Source: Vibrio sp. B1FLJ16
Lineage (GTDB): Bacteria > Pseudomonadota > Gammaproteobacteria > Enterobacterales > Vibrionaceae
Direction of reading: 5' to 3'
NCBI RefSeq assembly: GCF_905175385.1
Contig: NZ_HG992749.1
Location: forward strand, 62,001-126,000
DNA length: 64,000 bases
Both the position numbers and the translations under genes were made by a program. The notes under the pieces were generated by a model, which worked only from the letters and a program-made list of their open reading frames with translations, searched no databases and was not told where the DNA came from. This document shows, piece by piece, positions 1 to 7,648 of this stretch; positions within the stretch are counted from its first letter, which is position 1; the number at the start of each line of letters is the position of its first letter.

Positions 1-347
1 ATTGCTTCAGTTGAACTAATCATACCTAGTTCTTCTGCGATTTTAATGGACTCTCTTGTAGTAATAATATCGTTGATATCATCATCTTCGGTGACGTCAG
101 CTTTACCTAACATTTCACCTATTAGACTAACACCGACATTCGATAGTTCTGCTTTAAGCGCATTTATCGTGCGAGACCAAAGGTAGTTCATACCCATTTC
201 ATAAAAGCCGTTGTCTAAAGCAAAAGATATCTGATGTTTATCTTTTGTATTTAGCTGTAGAGCACAATCTGCAATTGCAGTAGCTGTAACTGCTGTTTCA
301 GGAATAGTGACGATGTTATCTGGCTGCCAGAGTGTGATATTACTCAT
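1..347 (-). CDS. Unknown protein, N-terminal 115 residues (runs off the window)
   Basis: This reading frame was translated by hand from the ATG at 347 leftward; it stays open to the window edge and begins MSNITLWQPDN. Its start overlaps the stop of the upstream DisA_N-like gene by 8 bases, which implies translational coupling and a shared job. The visible part is soluble and mostly helical, with an acidic stretch (TEDDDIND, about residues 88-95) and the phrase AEELGMIS near the end. I do not recognise the family. The tight coupling is the main clue: it is probably a partner or effector of the protein encoded upstream. Confidence 0.75.
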   Translation of the reverse strand, partial: MSNITLWQPDNIVTIPETAVTATAIADCALQLNTKDKHQISFALDNGFYEMGMNYLWSRTINALKAELSNVGVSLIGEMLGKADVTEDDDINDIITTRESIKIAEELGMISSTEA

Positions 348-1380
348 TATCAGCTCCTTTAAATTGAGTTAAACCATCTTGCGATTGCATATAAGCTCCA
401 CAAAGCTCTGTATCAAGTTTTGAACACAGTGCTTCAAATGCGCGACTTCGTGCCCCTCCAAAAGAATTTGTCGAAGAGGATTGAATAAAAAAATTAAAAC
501 CTAGTAGCTGGGCTTTTTGATTGAAGATAACTATACCATCTGTGTTTATCATACTTTCCAGAATATGAGTAAAGCTGATTAGTGTGCCAGCTTCTTTATC
601 TTCATTAATACATAGAGTTACGAGTTTATGGAAGTCTATTACAGGTGACAATTGTATCCCATCGCCATTGAAAGTGGTCGGGGTTTGCTCGGAGGTCGAT
701 ACGGCAATTAAGCATCCATGACTCTTTTTAATTGCTTCTGATAGAGAATCAGACAGTATTCTATGCACGAACTCTTTATTTTCTTGCACTTCATTTGTTA
801 TGCAGTCTATGAGCTTTGATAAGTCGCTTTGTGTTGATGTGTGTTTGTTCGCCGCTGGGCTTAAAGATATGTATAAAGTAGGGCCTTTGTTCGATCTTAC
901 TTCAACTTGGTCTTGTGTGACTTGGTGGACTTTAATTGTGTTGTAAGGAACATCTGTAGTAAGAACCACTTCATCGATTGAAGTCGTAATGGGATTGGTG
1001 TCACCTCTAAATATACCGTAGCATACTTGTGCATCTTCTTGGGCTATGTAAATACACCAACCATTATTAGCGAGAGGGGCACACTTTTTAAGCGCAGATC
1101 TCATAGCGTTAGATAAGTTAACTTCTGAGCCAATCTGCATCGAATCTGAACCAGGTAACATCTGGAGCGCAAGTGTAATATTGCTGGTGAGATACACTTT
1201 TGGATGAAGCTTAGTGCCTTCTTCTTGATACCTAGAAATATTGAAAACGAGCTCGGTCAGCGCTGTGTTCTGTTCGTCAGCACAGGCGGAAACAAGAGAA
1301 TCATCGCAGAAGGTCTTCGTACTATCTAATAGTTTTGAGTGCAGGTTAATATGGGTCATTTTCGCAGTATATCCGTTCAT
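340..1380 (-). CDS. Protein with a degenerate DisA_N (diadenylate-cyclase-like) domain, possible nucleotide sensor
   Basis: The protein has 346 residues. Residues about 205-342 follow the DisA_N pattern: a strand-like HGCLIAVS at 221-228, then TDGIVIF (D281-G282, where active enzymes have DGA), then GGARSRAF at 308-315 (active enzymes have a G-x-RHR-x-A motif), and a terminal strand near 327-341. The RHR triad reads R-S-R and DGA reads DGI, so catalysis is doubtful and a binding or sensing role fits better. Related DisA_N-like domains have been proposed as sensors in bacterial conflict systems. The N-terminal 200 residues have no motif that I recognise. The gene overlaps the next leftward gene by 8 bases. 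A second in-frame ATG at residue 8 is an alternative start. The family call rests on motif reading only. Confidence 0.6.
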   Translation of the reverse strand: MNGYTAKMTHINLHSKLLDSTKTFCDDSLVSACADEQNTALTELVFNISRYQEEGTKLHPKVYLTSNITLALQMLPGSDSMQIGSEVNLSNAMRSALKKCAPLANNGWCIYIAQEDAQVCYGIFRGDTNPITTSIDEVVLTTDVPYNTIKVHQVTQDQVEVRSNKGPTLYISLSPAANKHTSTQSDLSKLIDCITNEVQENKEFVHRILSDSLSEAIKKSHGCLIAVSTSEQTPTTFNGDGIQLSPVIDFHKLVTLCINEDKEAGTLISFTHILESMINTDGIVIFNQKAQLLGFNFFIQSSSTNSFGGARSRAFEALCSKLDTELCGAYMQSQDGLTQFKGADNE

Positions 1381-1446
1381 ATGCGCAGAGAATGATATAT
1401 CACAACCTCTTAGTTTTAATAGTACTTAGCTCAAGCAATAGTAAAA

Positions 1447-1764
1447 CTAGCTATCAACATCTAGCTGTGAGATGTAGTTGAGAAGTACTTCTTTTTGTGA
1501 AGGAGTTAGTCGACTTATGGCAATAGCTAGGTGCGCAGATAACTTATCCTCACAGAAAAAGTAACTTAACGGTACATCAAGCTCATCCGCAATCAGTTTC
1601 AGCGTTTGAACATCAGGCGAATGTTTCCCTTTTTCGTACTGATTCATCCTTGGGCTTGCCGAGCTTTCATCCATACCTATTTTTACTCCCAAGGCCTTCT
1701 GAGAGAGTTTTGCTTTTTTACGCGCTTCTTTGAGGCGCAGTGGAATTGGGTTTTGGAATGACAC
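1447..1764 (-). CDS. XRE-family transcriptional regulator
   Basis: This 105-residue protein has a classic Cro/CI helix-turn-helix at about residues 9-65 (RLKEARKKAKLSQKALG, then NQYEKGKHSP and LKLIADELDVP). A short helical tail probably serves in dimerisation. The start is GTG at 1764. It is transcribed away from the winged-helix/helicase operon. The intergenic region holds two copies of ACTAAG-N5-CTTAGT, which are good candidates for its operators. The likely role is repression of the rightward operon and possibly of itself. The gene also lies directly upstream of, and in the same direction as, the DisA_N-like gene, with a 66-base gap. Confidence 0.9.
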   Translation of the reverse strand: MSFQNPIPLRLKEARKKAKLSQKALGVKIGMDESSASPRMNQYEKGKHSPDVQTLKLIADELDVPLSYFFCEDKLSAHLAIAISRLTPSQKEVLLNYISQLDVDS

Positions 1765-1794
1765 TTATGGTTCATATCTTAAAGCTCAACGGTA

Positions 1795-1811
1795 ACTAAG
1801 ATTTTCTTAGT
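1795..1811. promoter_or_regulatory. Candidate XRE operator 1 (ACTAAG-N5-CTTAGT)
   Basis: This is a perfect inverted repeat, ACTAAG-ATTTT-CTTAGT. The half-sites and spacer length are identical to those of the second site, whose centre is 34 bases away. It covers the expected -35 position of the rightward promoter. That the XRE protein next door binds here is inference. Confidence 0.7.
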
Positions 1812-1828
1812 TTTACTGATTTCTGTAT

Positions 1829-1845
1829 ACTAAGCAATCCTTAGT
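1829..1845. promoter_or_regulatory. Candidate XRE operator 2, overlapping a -10 element
   Basis: ACTAAG-CAATC-CTTAGT is the second perfect copy of the operator. It overlaps TATACT at 1826-1831, a strong -10 element for the rightward operon that starts at 1869. A weak -35 lies at about 1803-1808 with a 17-base spacer. Binding here would block RNA polymerase. Confidence 0.7.
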
Positions 1846-1868
1846 TTTTCTGGTGGTGTTAGCAATAC

Positions 1869-2393
1869 ATGAAACGTTCTATGAAGATCAGTACAGATAT
1901 GTATAACTTGTTGATTGAAAGAACAATGGATGGTTTTTCAGTAATTGAATTAAGGGATGAGTTTATTGTTCTAAAAGGCTCTCCTGTTGATCCTGATGAA
2001 GCGCGCAAAAAGGTTTATCGACAAATCTTACGGTTTATAAAGAAAGGCTGGCTTAGAAGTGAAGGGAGCGGTCGTCAAAAAAGATACTTTCAGACAGACA
2101 CCTTTAAATCTCTTAATGTGGAGCCAAAATCAGGAAATGTAGATATTGATATTTATTCGAGCCGTGACTACTCGGTGTTAGTGAGTGAGTGCAATCAATA
2201 CAAAGGAGAGCTAGAAATTGTTTTAGGTGAGATTGATGAATACCAGTCCCTTAAAGTTCGATTTCCTGAATTGGAACCGAAATTAACCATGCTTCTTGAT
2301 GAAGCAAAAGAACGCTCTGCGTACCTACTGGGAAAGGTTAATGGGTTAACAAATGTTCTGAAAATGCTCTATGAAGGAAAACAAACGTGTTAA
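1869..2393 (+). CDS. Winged-helix and coiled-coil protein, partner of the helicase
   Basis: The protein has 174 residues and I do not recognise its family. Residues about 5-75 look like a winged helix: a helical start, ARKKVYRQILRFIKKGWL, then a short basic wing (GSGRQKRYF). Residues about 100-165 are predicted as a long coiled coil rich in Glu, Lys and Leu. The gene overlaps the helicase start by 7 bases (its TAA ends at 2393, the helicase GTG is at 2387), so the two products are probably made together and may form a complex. Expression is probably controlled by the divergent XRE repressor. A DNA-binding or specificity role for the helicase is a guess. Confidence 0.8.
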   Translation: MKRSMKISTDMYNLLIERTMDGFSVIELRDEFIVLKGSPVDPDEARKKVYRQILRFIKKGWLRSEGSGRQKRYFQTDTFKSLNVEPKSGNVDIDIYSSRDYSVLVSECNQYKGELEIVLGEIDEYQSLKVRFPELEPKLTMLLDEAKERSAYLLGKVNGLTNVLKMLYEGKQTC

Positions 2394-3760
2394 GAGTTTG
2401 GCAAATAGAGTGTTCAGAAAGAACATTAAGAAAATTTAAAGATAATCATCGTCACTTCTTTTGCCAAGCCACACCGGGGGCTGGTAAAACCGTTCTTGCA
2501 GCTACGATTGCTTCAAGACTGTTGCAAGATGATATGGTCGAACTTGTATTGTGTTTTTCGCCGTCTTTAACGGTTTCGGATGGAATAAAAAAAACCTTTT
2601 CGAACACTCTAAATTGCACTTTTAATGGTGGGTTAGGTTCAATTGGGCAGTCGCTAACCTATCAATCCATTCAATTCCTTAATGATGAATTTTGGCAAAC
2701 CCTCCGTTACCGAAGAGTGTTTGTTGTCTTTGACGAGATTCATCACTGCTCGGGCTCAGAGATAGAAAATGCAAATGTTTGGGGTCAACAAGTACTTACA
2801 AAAATTCAGGGACTTGCGACCTATACACTTGCTATGTCGGGAACCCCATGGCGTTCGGATGCTTTACCTATCGTATTGGGTGAGTACAGTGACTCTGAGG
2901 GGCAGCTTCAGGTCGACTATCAATATACGTTGAAGCAAGCTATTGCTGATAAGGTTTGCAGATCTCCAAAGTTGGTCCTAGTAGACAATGAACATTTGTC
3001 GGTAATTTGTGATGAAAAGGTTGAATCATTTTCCTCAATACTAGAGATGATTAAACAGACTAAAACCTCCTATCAGAGTGTCATACATAATCAAGAAGCG
3101 ATGGAGTACTTGCTTGGTCTTGGTTGTAAAAAGCTTGCAGAAATACGCTCTGAATCGCCAAGTGCGGGAGGGTTAGTTGTTGCTTCATCCGTTCAGCATG
3201 CGAAAGTAATTAAGAGAATACTTTCTCATAAATACTCCCAAACAGTCTCAATAGTTACATACCGTCATGAAGAGCCTTTAGTTGAAATAGAACGATATCG
3301 TCAAAGTGATGCTCAGTGGATCGTTAGTGTTGGAATGATTAGCGAAGGTACTGATATTCCTCGTCTTCAAGTTTGTTGCCATATGAGTTCGGTCAAAACT
3401 GAATTGTACTTTAGGCAAGTACTTGGACGCATTCTTAGAGTAAATGGGCTGATAAACCAGCAAGCTTGGCTATTTACTTTTGCAGAGAAAAGCTTGATTG
3501 AATTTGCAGAACGGATAGAACAAGACATTCCTGAATCATGTCTTTTTGCCAAACTTGCCACGCAAGAAGAATCTGAATTTGCTGATAACCGTAGTCTAAT
3601 AAATCAAAATAACTCTTTGTTAGGTGAAGAAGTAGTTAACTCAAATCTTATCTGGGGGAATACAGTTAAAAGCGGCTCCAGTTCAGGTGGCTCGCTTAGT
3701 GCTGTTGATGACCTTCGGCTAGGGGGATTCAAACAGCGCGTCATTTCTGCTTTTTCGTAG
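2387..3760 (+). CDS. DEAH-type superfamily 2 helicase
   Basis: The 457-residue protein has the SF2 helicase motifs in order: Walker A ATPGAGKT at 28-35, motif II DEIH starting at D116, motif III-like SGTPWR, and in the second RecA domain GTDIP followed by the motif VI region QVLGRILR. It carries no obvious nuclease or methylase domain. The start is GTG at 2387 with an AAGGA site about 10 bases upstream, inside the preceding gene. It is larger than a bare helicase core only by a short Ser-rich C-terminal tail. The context (XRE repressor, winged-helix partner, IetAS pair downstream, mobile island) suggests a defence or element-maintenance role, but the function is not known. Confidence 0.9.
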   Translation: MLRVWQIECSERTLRKFKDNHRHFFCQATPGAGKTVLAATIASRLLQDDMVELVLCFSPSLTVSDGIKKTFSNTLNCTFNGGLGSIGQSLTYQSIQFLNDEFWQTLRYRRVFVVFDEIHHCSGSEIENANVWGQQVLTKIQGLATYTLAMSGTPWRSDALPIVLGEYSDSEGQLQVDYQYTLKQAIADKVCRSPKLVLVDNEHLSVICDEKVESFSSILEMIKQTKTSYQSVIHNQEAMEYLLGLGCKKLAEIRSESPSAGGLVVASSVQHAKVIKRILSHKYSQTVSIVTYRHEEPLVEIERYRQSDAQWIVSVGMISEGTDIPRLQVCCHMSSVKTELYFRQVLGRILRVNGLINQQAWLFTFAEKSLIEFAERIEQDIPESCLFAKLATQEESEFADNRSLINQNNSLLGEEVVNSNLIWGNTVKSGSSSGGSLSAVDDLRLGGFKQRVISAFS

Positions 3761-3820
3761 TTCTCATTGGTTACCAGTTCGGGTGGGTTTTTTTTGACTT
3801 CATGGTGGTTAAATTATTAT

Positions 3821-3854
3821 TTTTTGTGGTAAGTATTGGATGTTTTTGTGGTAA
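3821..3854 (+). promoter_or_regulatory. Two 12-bp direct repeats upstream of ietA
   Basis: TTTTTGTGGTAA occurs at 3821-3832 and again at 3843-3854, exactly 22 bases apart (about two helical turns). A third partial copy (TTGTGG) follows at about 3857. Tandem sites on one face of the DNA upstream of a gene are typical of activator or repressor binding. The cognate protein is unknown. Confidence 0.45.
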
Positions 3855-3888
3855 TCTTGTGGTGGTTGGTTTACCATTTTGAAATTGA

Positions 3889-3906
3889 AACCTAAACATG
3901 TAGGTT
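3889..3906. promoter_or_regulatory. Inverted repeat just before the ietA start
   Basis: AACCTA-N6-TAGGTT has perfect 6-base arms and ends 3 bases before the ATG at 3910. It could be an operator or an RNA hairpin that limits ribosome access, since only a poor ribosome-binding site precedes this ATG. IetA itself carries a C-terminal helix-turn-helix and could act here. Confidence 0.4.
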
Positions 3907-3909
3907 AAA

Positions 3910-4983
3910 ATGGAAGATAAATTCATATTAAATTTGATAGATGTTGCCCTTAAGGGAGATAAATCTACAGCTCAAATGATTGTTAGAAAGTTGGCTTCAA
4001 AAGTTCGACTAGATAGCCCATCGCTATATGAGCAGATAAATAAAAAATTGGCTACAGATGCTTTAAGGAGCAGTAACGTTAGGCGGTTACCTCTACCTGT
4101 AGATGCAGATAGCAGACAAAGTTTAATCAAAGTAGAAGAGCCAGTGTCGCTTCTGAAGGAGCCCATTTACTCTAAGGATGTTTCGGAAGCTTTTGAGCAA
4201 GTGCTATTAGAAAGAGAGTATAAAGACGCTCTTTTATCAGAGGGGCTACAGCCAACTAAGTCGATTATATTCCAAGGCCCACCTGGAGTTGGTAAAACTC
4301 TTTCCGCTAGGTGGTTGGCAAATCAGTTGGATCTTCCACTGTTAACTCTAGATTTAGCGACCGTGATGAGTAGCTTTTTAGGAAAAACAGGAAGTAATGT
4401 AAGGGCTGTACTCGAGCATGCTATGTCTTTTCCTTGCGTACTGCTGCTTGATGAGTTTGATGCTATAGCGAAACGTCGAGATGATGATCGTGAGCTAGGT
4501 GAACTTAAAAGGCTGGTTACGGTACTTCTCCAGACTATAGATGAATGGCCTGCAACATCATTACTTATTGCAGCAACAAATCATGGTGAGCTTCTAGATC
4601 CTGCTATATGGAGACGGTTTGATATGGAAATATCATTTACAATGCCTACAAAGGGAATGGTAAATGAGTACTTATCCAATTATTGGTCAGATGTTGCTGA
4701 TAAGAAAGAAGAATATCTCGATAAATTTGAAGGTATGTCATTCAGCAATATTGATCGTGAATTGACGCAGCAAAAGCGAGCTAATGTAATTTCATCACTG
4801 ACGCTTAGGAAGCTAGTTGGAGAAGAGAATGTAAGTTATCACGAAGAGTTGAGCTTGGAAGAGAAGAAAGTAATGGCTGTAAAGCTTCATAAACAAGGAC
4901 TCTCTCAAAGAGCTATCTCAAATAAGCTTGGTATTAGTAGACCAACGGTTAAAAAGTCGATTGAAGACTCTGGGGAAGGGTAA
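3910..4983 (+). CDS. ietA: AAA+ ATPase of an IetAS-type system, with C-terminal helix-turn-helix
   Basis: The protein has 357 residues. A helical N-terminal part is followed by a AAA+ domain: Walker A GPPGVGKT at 123-130, Walker B LLLDEFD with D181-E182, sensor 1 near IAATNH, and an RRFD arginine-finger region. Residues about 318-352 form a helix-turn-helix (KQGLSQRAISNKLGISRP). Only 5 bases separate it from the subtilase gene. A AAA+ ATPase paired with an S8 protease is the layout of IetAS, named as a toxin-antitoxin pair on a Ti plasmid and later reported as an anti-phage system. The ATPase probably controls or feeds the protease. The symbol rests on architecture and pairing; no alignment was run. 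Confidence 0.85.
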   Translation: MEDKFILNLIDVALKGDKSTAQMIVRKLASKVRLDSPSLYEQINKKLATDALRSSNVRRLPLPVDADSRQSLIKVEEPVSLLKEPIYSKDVSEAFEQVLLEREYKDALLSEGLQPTKSIIFQGPPGVGKTLSARWLANQLDLPLLTLDLATVMSSFLGKTGSNVRAVLEHAMSFPCVLLLDEFDAIAKRRDDDRELGELKRLVTVLLQTIDEWPATSLLIAATNHGELLDPAIWRRFDMEISFTMPTKGMVNEYLSNYWSDVADKKEEYLDKFEGMSFSNIDRELTQQKRANVISSLTLRKLVGEENVSYHEELSLEEKKVMAVKLHKQGLSQRAISNKLGISRPTVKKSIEDSGEG

Positions 4984-4988
4984 AAGTA

Positions 4989-7178
4989 ATGAAGAACTTT
5001 ATTATTGGCTATGGTGAATCGCTTACTAACTCTGTGGAAGTAAGGAGCGGTGGGGGTGAAAAGAAGCATCCATACACTTTTTATGAAGCAAGAGATAGAT
5101 TGGTAAAAGACCTGTCTAGTGTTATCGAAGACATAGACTTAAAACCAGAGGCACAATGTGCAAATGGTGAGGTTGTAATAAAGTTCTTACAACACCCTTC
5201 TTACCTTGCCAAGTCCTATTACCCGACAAAGTTATTTAATCGATATGATATTAAGGATGTAGGCTCAAAATCCCAGCGTATAAAACCCGAAAAGTGGGCC
5301 GTTAAAAAACACCCTGAAGAAGGGCTTACATCGTGTATTTTTGTGTCAGGAACTAAATCGAAGTTCGAAGCAATGTTGAACAGTATTCAGCATGACAACT
5401 TACCTGAGACTACAAAAGATATCATTAGATCAATCGAAAATATTAGCTCTATAACTCCTGATGAAAAGATCAAGCATATAGACGAGCAGAGTGATGAACT
5501 CAAGCTAGAGGTAGTGTTGCATGCTTCTGAGCATGATGAATTCGTTAAACGTTCATTTAACGACTATTCAGTCTCCCTAGGGGGAATTGTTGATTGGAAA
5601 AGAGCTAAAACTGTAGGGGGACTGACTTTCTTGCCCGTGACTATTGGCACTGGTACAGAACAGGAATTGGCACAATTTTCTCATCTAAGGGCACTAAGGA
5701 GTATGCCTCAACTCAGGTTTAATCACCCTGATGTGCTGAGAGAGTCCCTAAAAGAAGCCTTTGAACTACCTCAGTTCAAAGCGTTAAACAATGATTTTAA
5801 GGTATGTATATTCGATGGCGGAATAGGTACGGAACATATTCTCCATGATTGGGTGACAGAGTATATTCCATCCGATGTTACTCATGGACACCCAAGCTTG
5901 TTAGCCCATGGCAGTGAAGTATGTTCTGCATTTCTCTTTGGGCCATACATAGATGGAAGTCCCCAAATGGGAGAACCATATTCTAAAGTCGATATTGTTC
6001 GTGTTTTATCAGCTACGGATACAGATCCCGATCTATTCGATGTATTGACTAGAGTAGAAGATGTTTTAAAGAAAAAGGAATATAAATACATAAATTTGAG
6101 TCTAGGGCCAAGACTGGCGATAGATGATGATGATGTGCACGTATGGACCTCGGTTATTGACAGGCTTCTACAAGATGGCCACTGCTTTGCCACTGTTGCC
6201 ATTGGTAATGATGGAGAGCTAGACGGTGAGTTTGCTAGGATACAACCTCCAAGTGACATGGTTAACTGTTTTGCTGTTGGGGCGAGTGACTCTAAAAGTG
6301 ATAAGTGGGAAAGAGCTCCCTACAGCTGTATTGGACCAGGCAGAAGCCCAGGAGTAGTTAAGCCTGATGGTGTCATTTTTGGAGGTTCATACAGTGAACT
6401 TTTCAAAGTTTACTCTCCTTTGACTCATTCAATCATAGGGACATTAGGGACAAGCTATGCTGCCCCTTATGCTTTAAGAGTAGCGGCTGGCATCGATGCG
6501 ATTACAGACTTTGACTTGAATCCGTCTACAGTAAAGGCGCTAATGGTGCATCATGCGAGTCGTGAGGAAAAAGAACAAAATGATGTTGGGTGGGGGTTAT
6601 TGCCAAATTCCCCAGAGTCCATTGTGGAATGCTTGGATGATGAAGCAATTATCGTGTATCAAGGTGAACTGAATAAGTCAGAACATTTGAGAATACCTAT
6701 CCCTATTCCTGATGGGATTGATTGTACTTGGGTTCACCTCAAAGCGACGTTTTGCTTCAACGCAATTACAGATCCAGAGCACCCATTGCATTATACGAGA
6801 AGTGGTCTTGATATTGTGTTTAGAGGAAATGAAAGTAAGAAAAAAAGCGATGAATCTGATCATGCTGATTCTAAAACGTTCTTTTCCGTTGGTAATCTAT
6901 ATGAAACTGAAGAGGAATTAAGGGAAGATGCACACAAATGGGAAACGTGTATTTCTAGATCTCAACGATTCAAAAAAGATACCCTCTTCAACCCGGTGTT
7001 TGACGTTAAGTATCACGCTAGAGAGCAAGGTGGAGATAGCCAAACAGAACTGGAACCACTTAACTACTCACTTGTGATATCTATTAGAGCGCAGGGTGAT
7101 AACAATACTTACAACTTGGTTCTTCAGCAAAACCAGACGTTACAAGCGGTGAAAGTTGCCAACCGAGTTAGAGTATAG
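4989..7178 (+). CDS. ietS: S8 subtilisin-like protease of an IetAS-type system
   Basis: This 729-residue protein has a subtilase domain with a complete catalytic triad: D276 (VCIFDGG), H307 (LLAHGSE) and S489 (GTSYAAP). About 260 residues of N-terminal extension precede the domain and about 190 residues follow it. There is no signal peptide, so it acts in the cytoplasm. The ribosome-binding site GAAGGG lies inside the end of the ATPase gene. The protease is presumably held inactive until the ATPase partner responds to a trigger such as phage infection; the trigger and substrate cannot be read from sequence. It ends 26 bases from the convergent recombinase module. Confidence 0.88.
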   Translation: MKNFIIGYGESLTNSVEVRSGGGEKKHPYTFYEARDRLVKDLSSVIEDIDLKPEAQCANGEVVIKFLQHPSYLAKSYYPTKLFNRYDIKDVGSKSQRIKPEKWAVKKHPEEGLTSCIFVSGTKSKFEAMLNSIQHDNLPETTKDIIRSIENISSITPDEKIKHIDEQSDELKLEVVLHASEHDEFVKRSFNDYSVSLGGIVDWKRAKTVGGLTFLPVTIGTGTEQELAQFSHLRALRSMPQLRFNHPDVLRESLKEAFELPQFKALNNDFKVCIFDGGIGTEHILHDWVTEYIPSDVTHGHPSLLAHGSEVCSAFLFGPYIDGSPQMGEPYSKVDIVRVLSATDTDPDLFDVLTRVEDVLKKKEYKYINLSLGPRLAIDDDDVHVWTSVIDRLLQDGHCFATVAIGNDGELDGEFARIQPPSDMVNCFAVGASDSKSDKWERAPYSCIGPGRSPGVVKPDGVIFGGSYSELFKVYSPLTHSIIGTLGTSYAAPYALRVAAGIDAITDFDLNPSTVKALMVHHASREEKEQNDVGWGLLPNSPESIVECLDDEAIIVYQGELNKSEHLRIPIPIPDGIDCTWVHLKATFCFNAITDPEHPLHYTRSGLDIVFRGNESKKKSDESDHADSKTFFSVGNLYETEEELREDAHKWETCISRSQRFKKDTLFNPVFDVKYHAREQGGDSQTELEPLNYSLVISIRAQGDNNTYNLVLQQNQTLQAVKVANRVRV

Positions 7179-7204
7179 TCTGTAAGTATCGTGAATCTGA
7201 ACTG

Positions 7205-7648
7205 TTATTGGTGGCTTTTAGGTTTAGGATAAGGAAGCATAGATACTCCAGAATCTAACTCAGCAATCTTGTACTGATATTGCTGAATCATTAAGGCGAG
7301 CTGGTTGTGTTGGCTCGCCATATTAGAGAGTTGTTCTTTTAAATCTTCTGTTTGCGTTCGGTATTTTTCTTTCAGGCTTATTTCTTTTTTTAACCGTTCT
7401 CTTAAGCTGGAAATCTTATCTTCATATGCGTTTTGAGCTTTGGCTTTCGGTGAGTTTTGGATAGCTGAGTCTTTTATTTTTTGTACTATATCTTTGTAGT
7501 AATAGGCAGAACCATCACCGAGTCCTGCTTCTTCTTCGACAGCCTTAACGGACATCTTCCTTGCAGGATCTACGCGGTGAGTTTTTCCCGATAAAATTCT
7601 TTCTAGTGCTTGCTCTAGTTCAACCTTCGTAATTTGGGATTTGCTCAT
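7205..7648 (-). CDS. Small coiled-coil recombination accessory protein (Srap/TnpC-like)
   Basis: The protein has 147 residues. Its N-terminal half contains GDGSAYYYKDIVQKI, and the C-terminal half (about 75-130) is a heptad-rich coiled coil. It is the last gene of the four-gene recombinase module and overlaps the upstream recombinase gene by 29 bases. In Tn554 the third gene (tnpC) encodes a small coiled-coil protein that affects transposition orientation and frequency. In strand-biased circularising elements the equivalent position holds srap. I infer the same role from position, size and coiled coil. Confidence 0.7.
   Translation of the reverse strand: MSKSQITKVELEQALERILSGKTHRVDPARKMSVKAVEEEAGLGDGSAYYYKDIVQKIKDSAIQNSPKAKAQNAYEDKISSLRERLKKEISLKEKYRTQTEDLKEQLSNMASQHNQLALMIQQYQYKIAELDSGVSMLPYPKPKSHQ

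Noticed and set aside
340..1380. Active diadenylate cyclase
   Set aside because: Both catalytic motifs are changed (DGA to DGI and RHR to RSR), so I kept a non-catalytic call.
1409..1430. CTTAGT half-sites downstream of the DisA_N-like gene start as a third XRE operator
   Set aside because: The matching ACTAAG half is absent at the 5-base spacing; only isolated half-sites are present.
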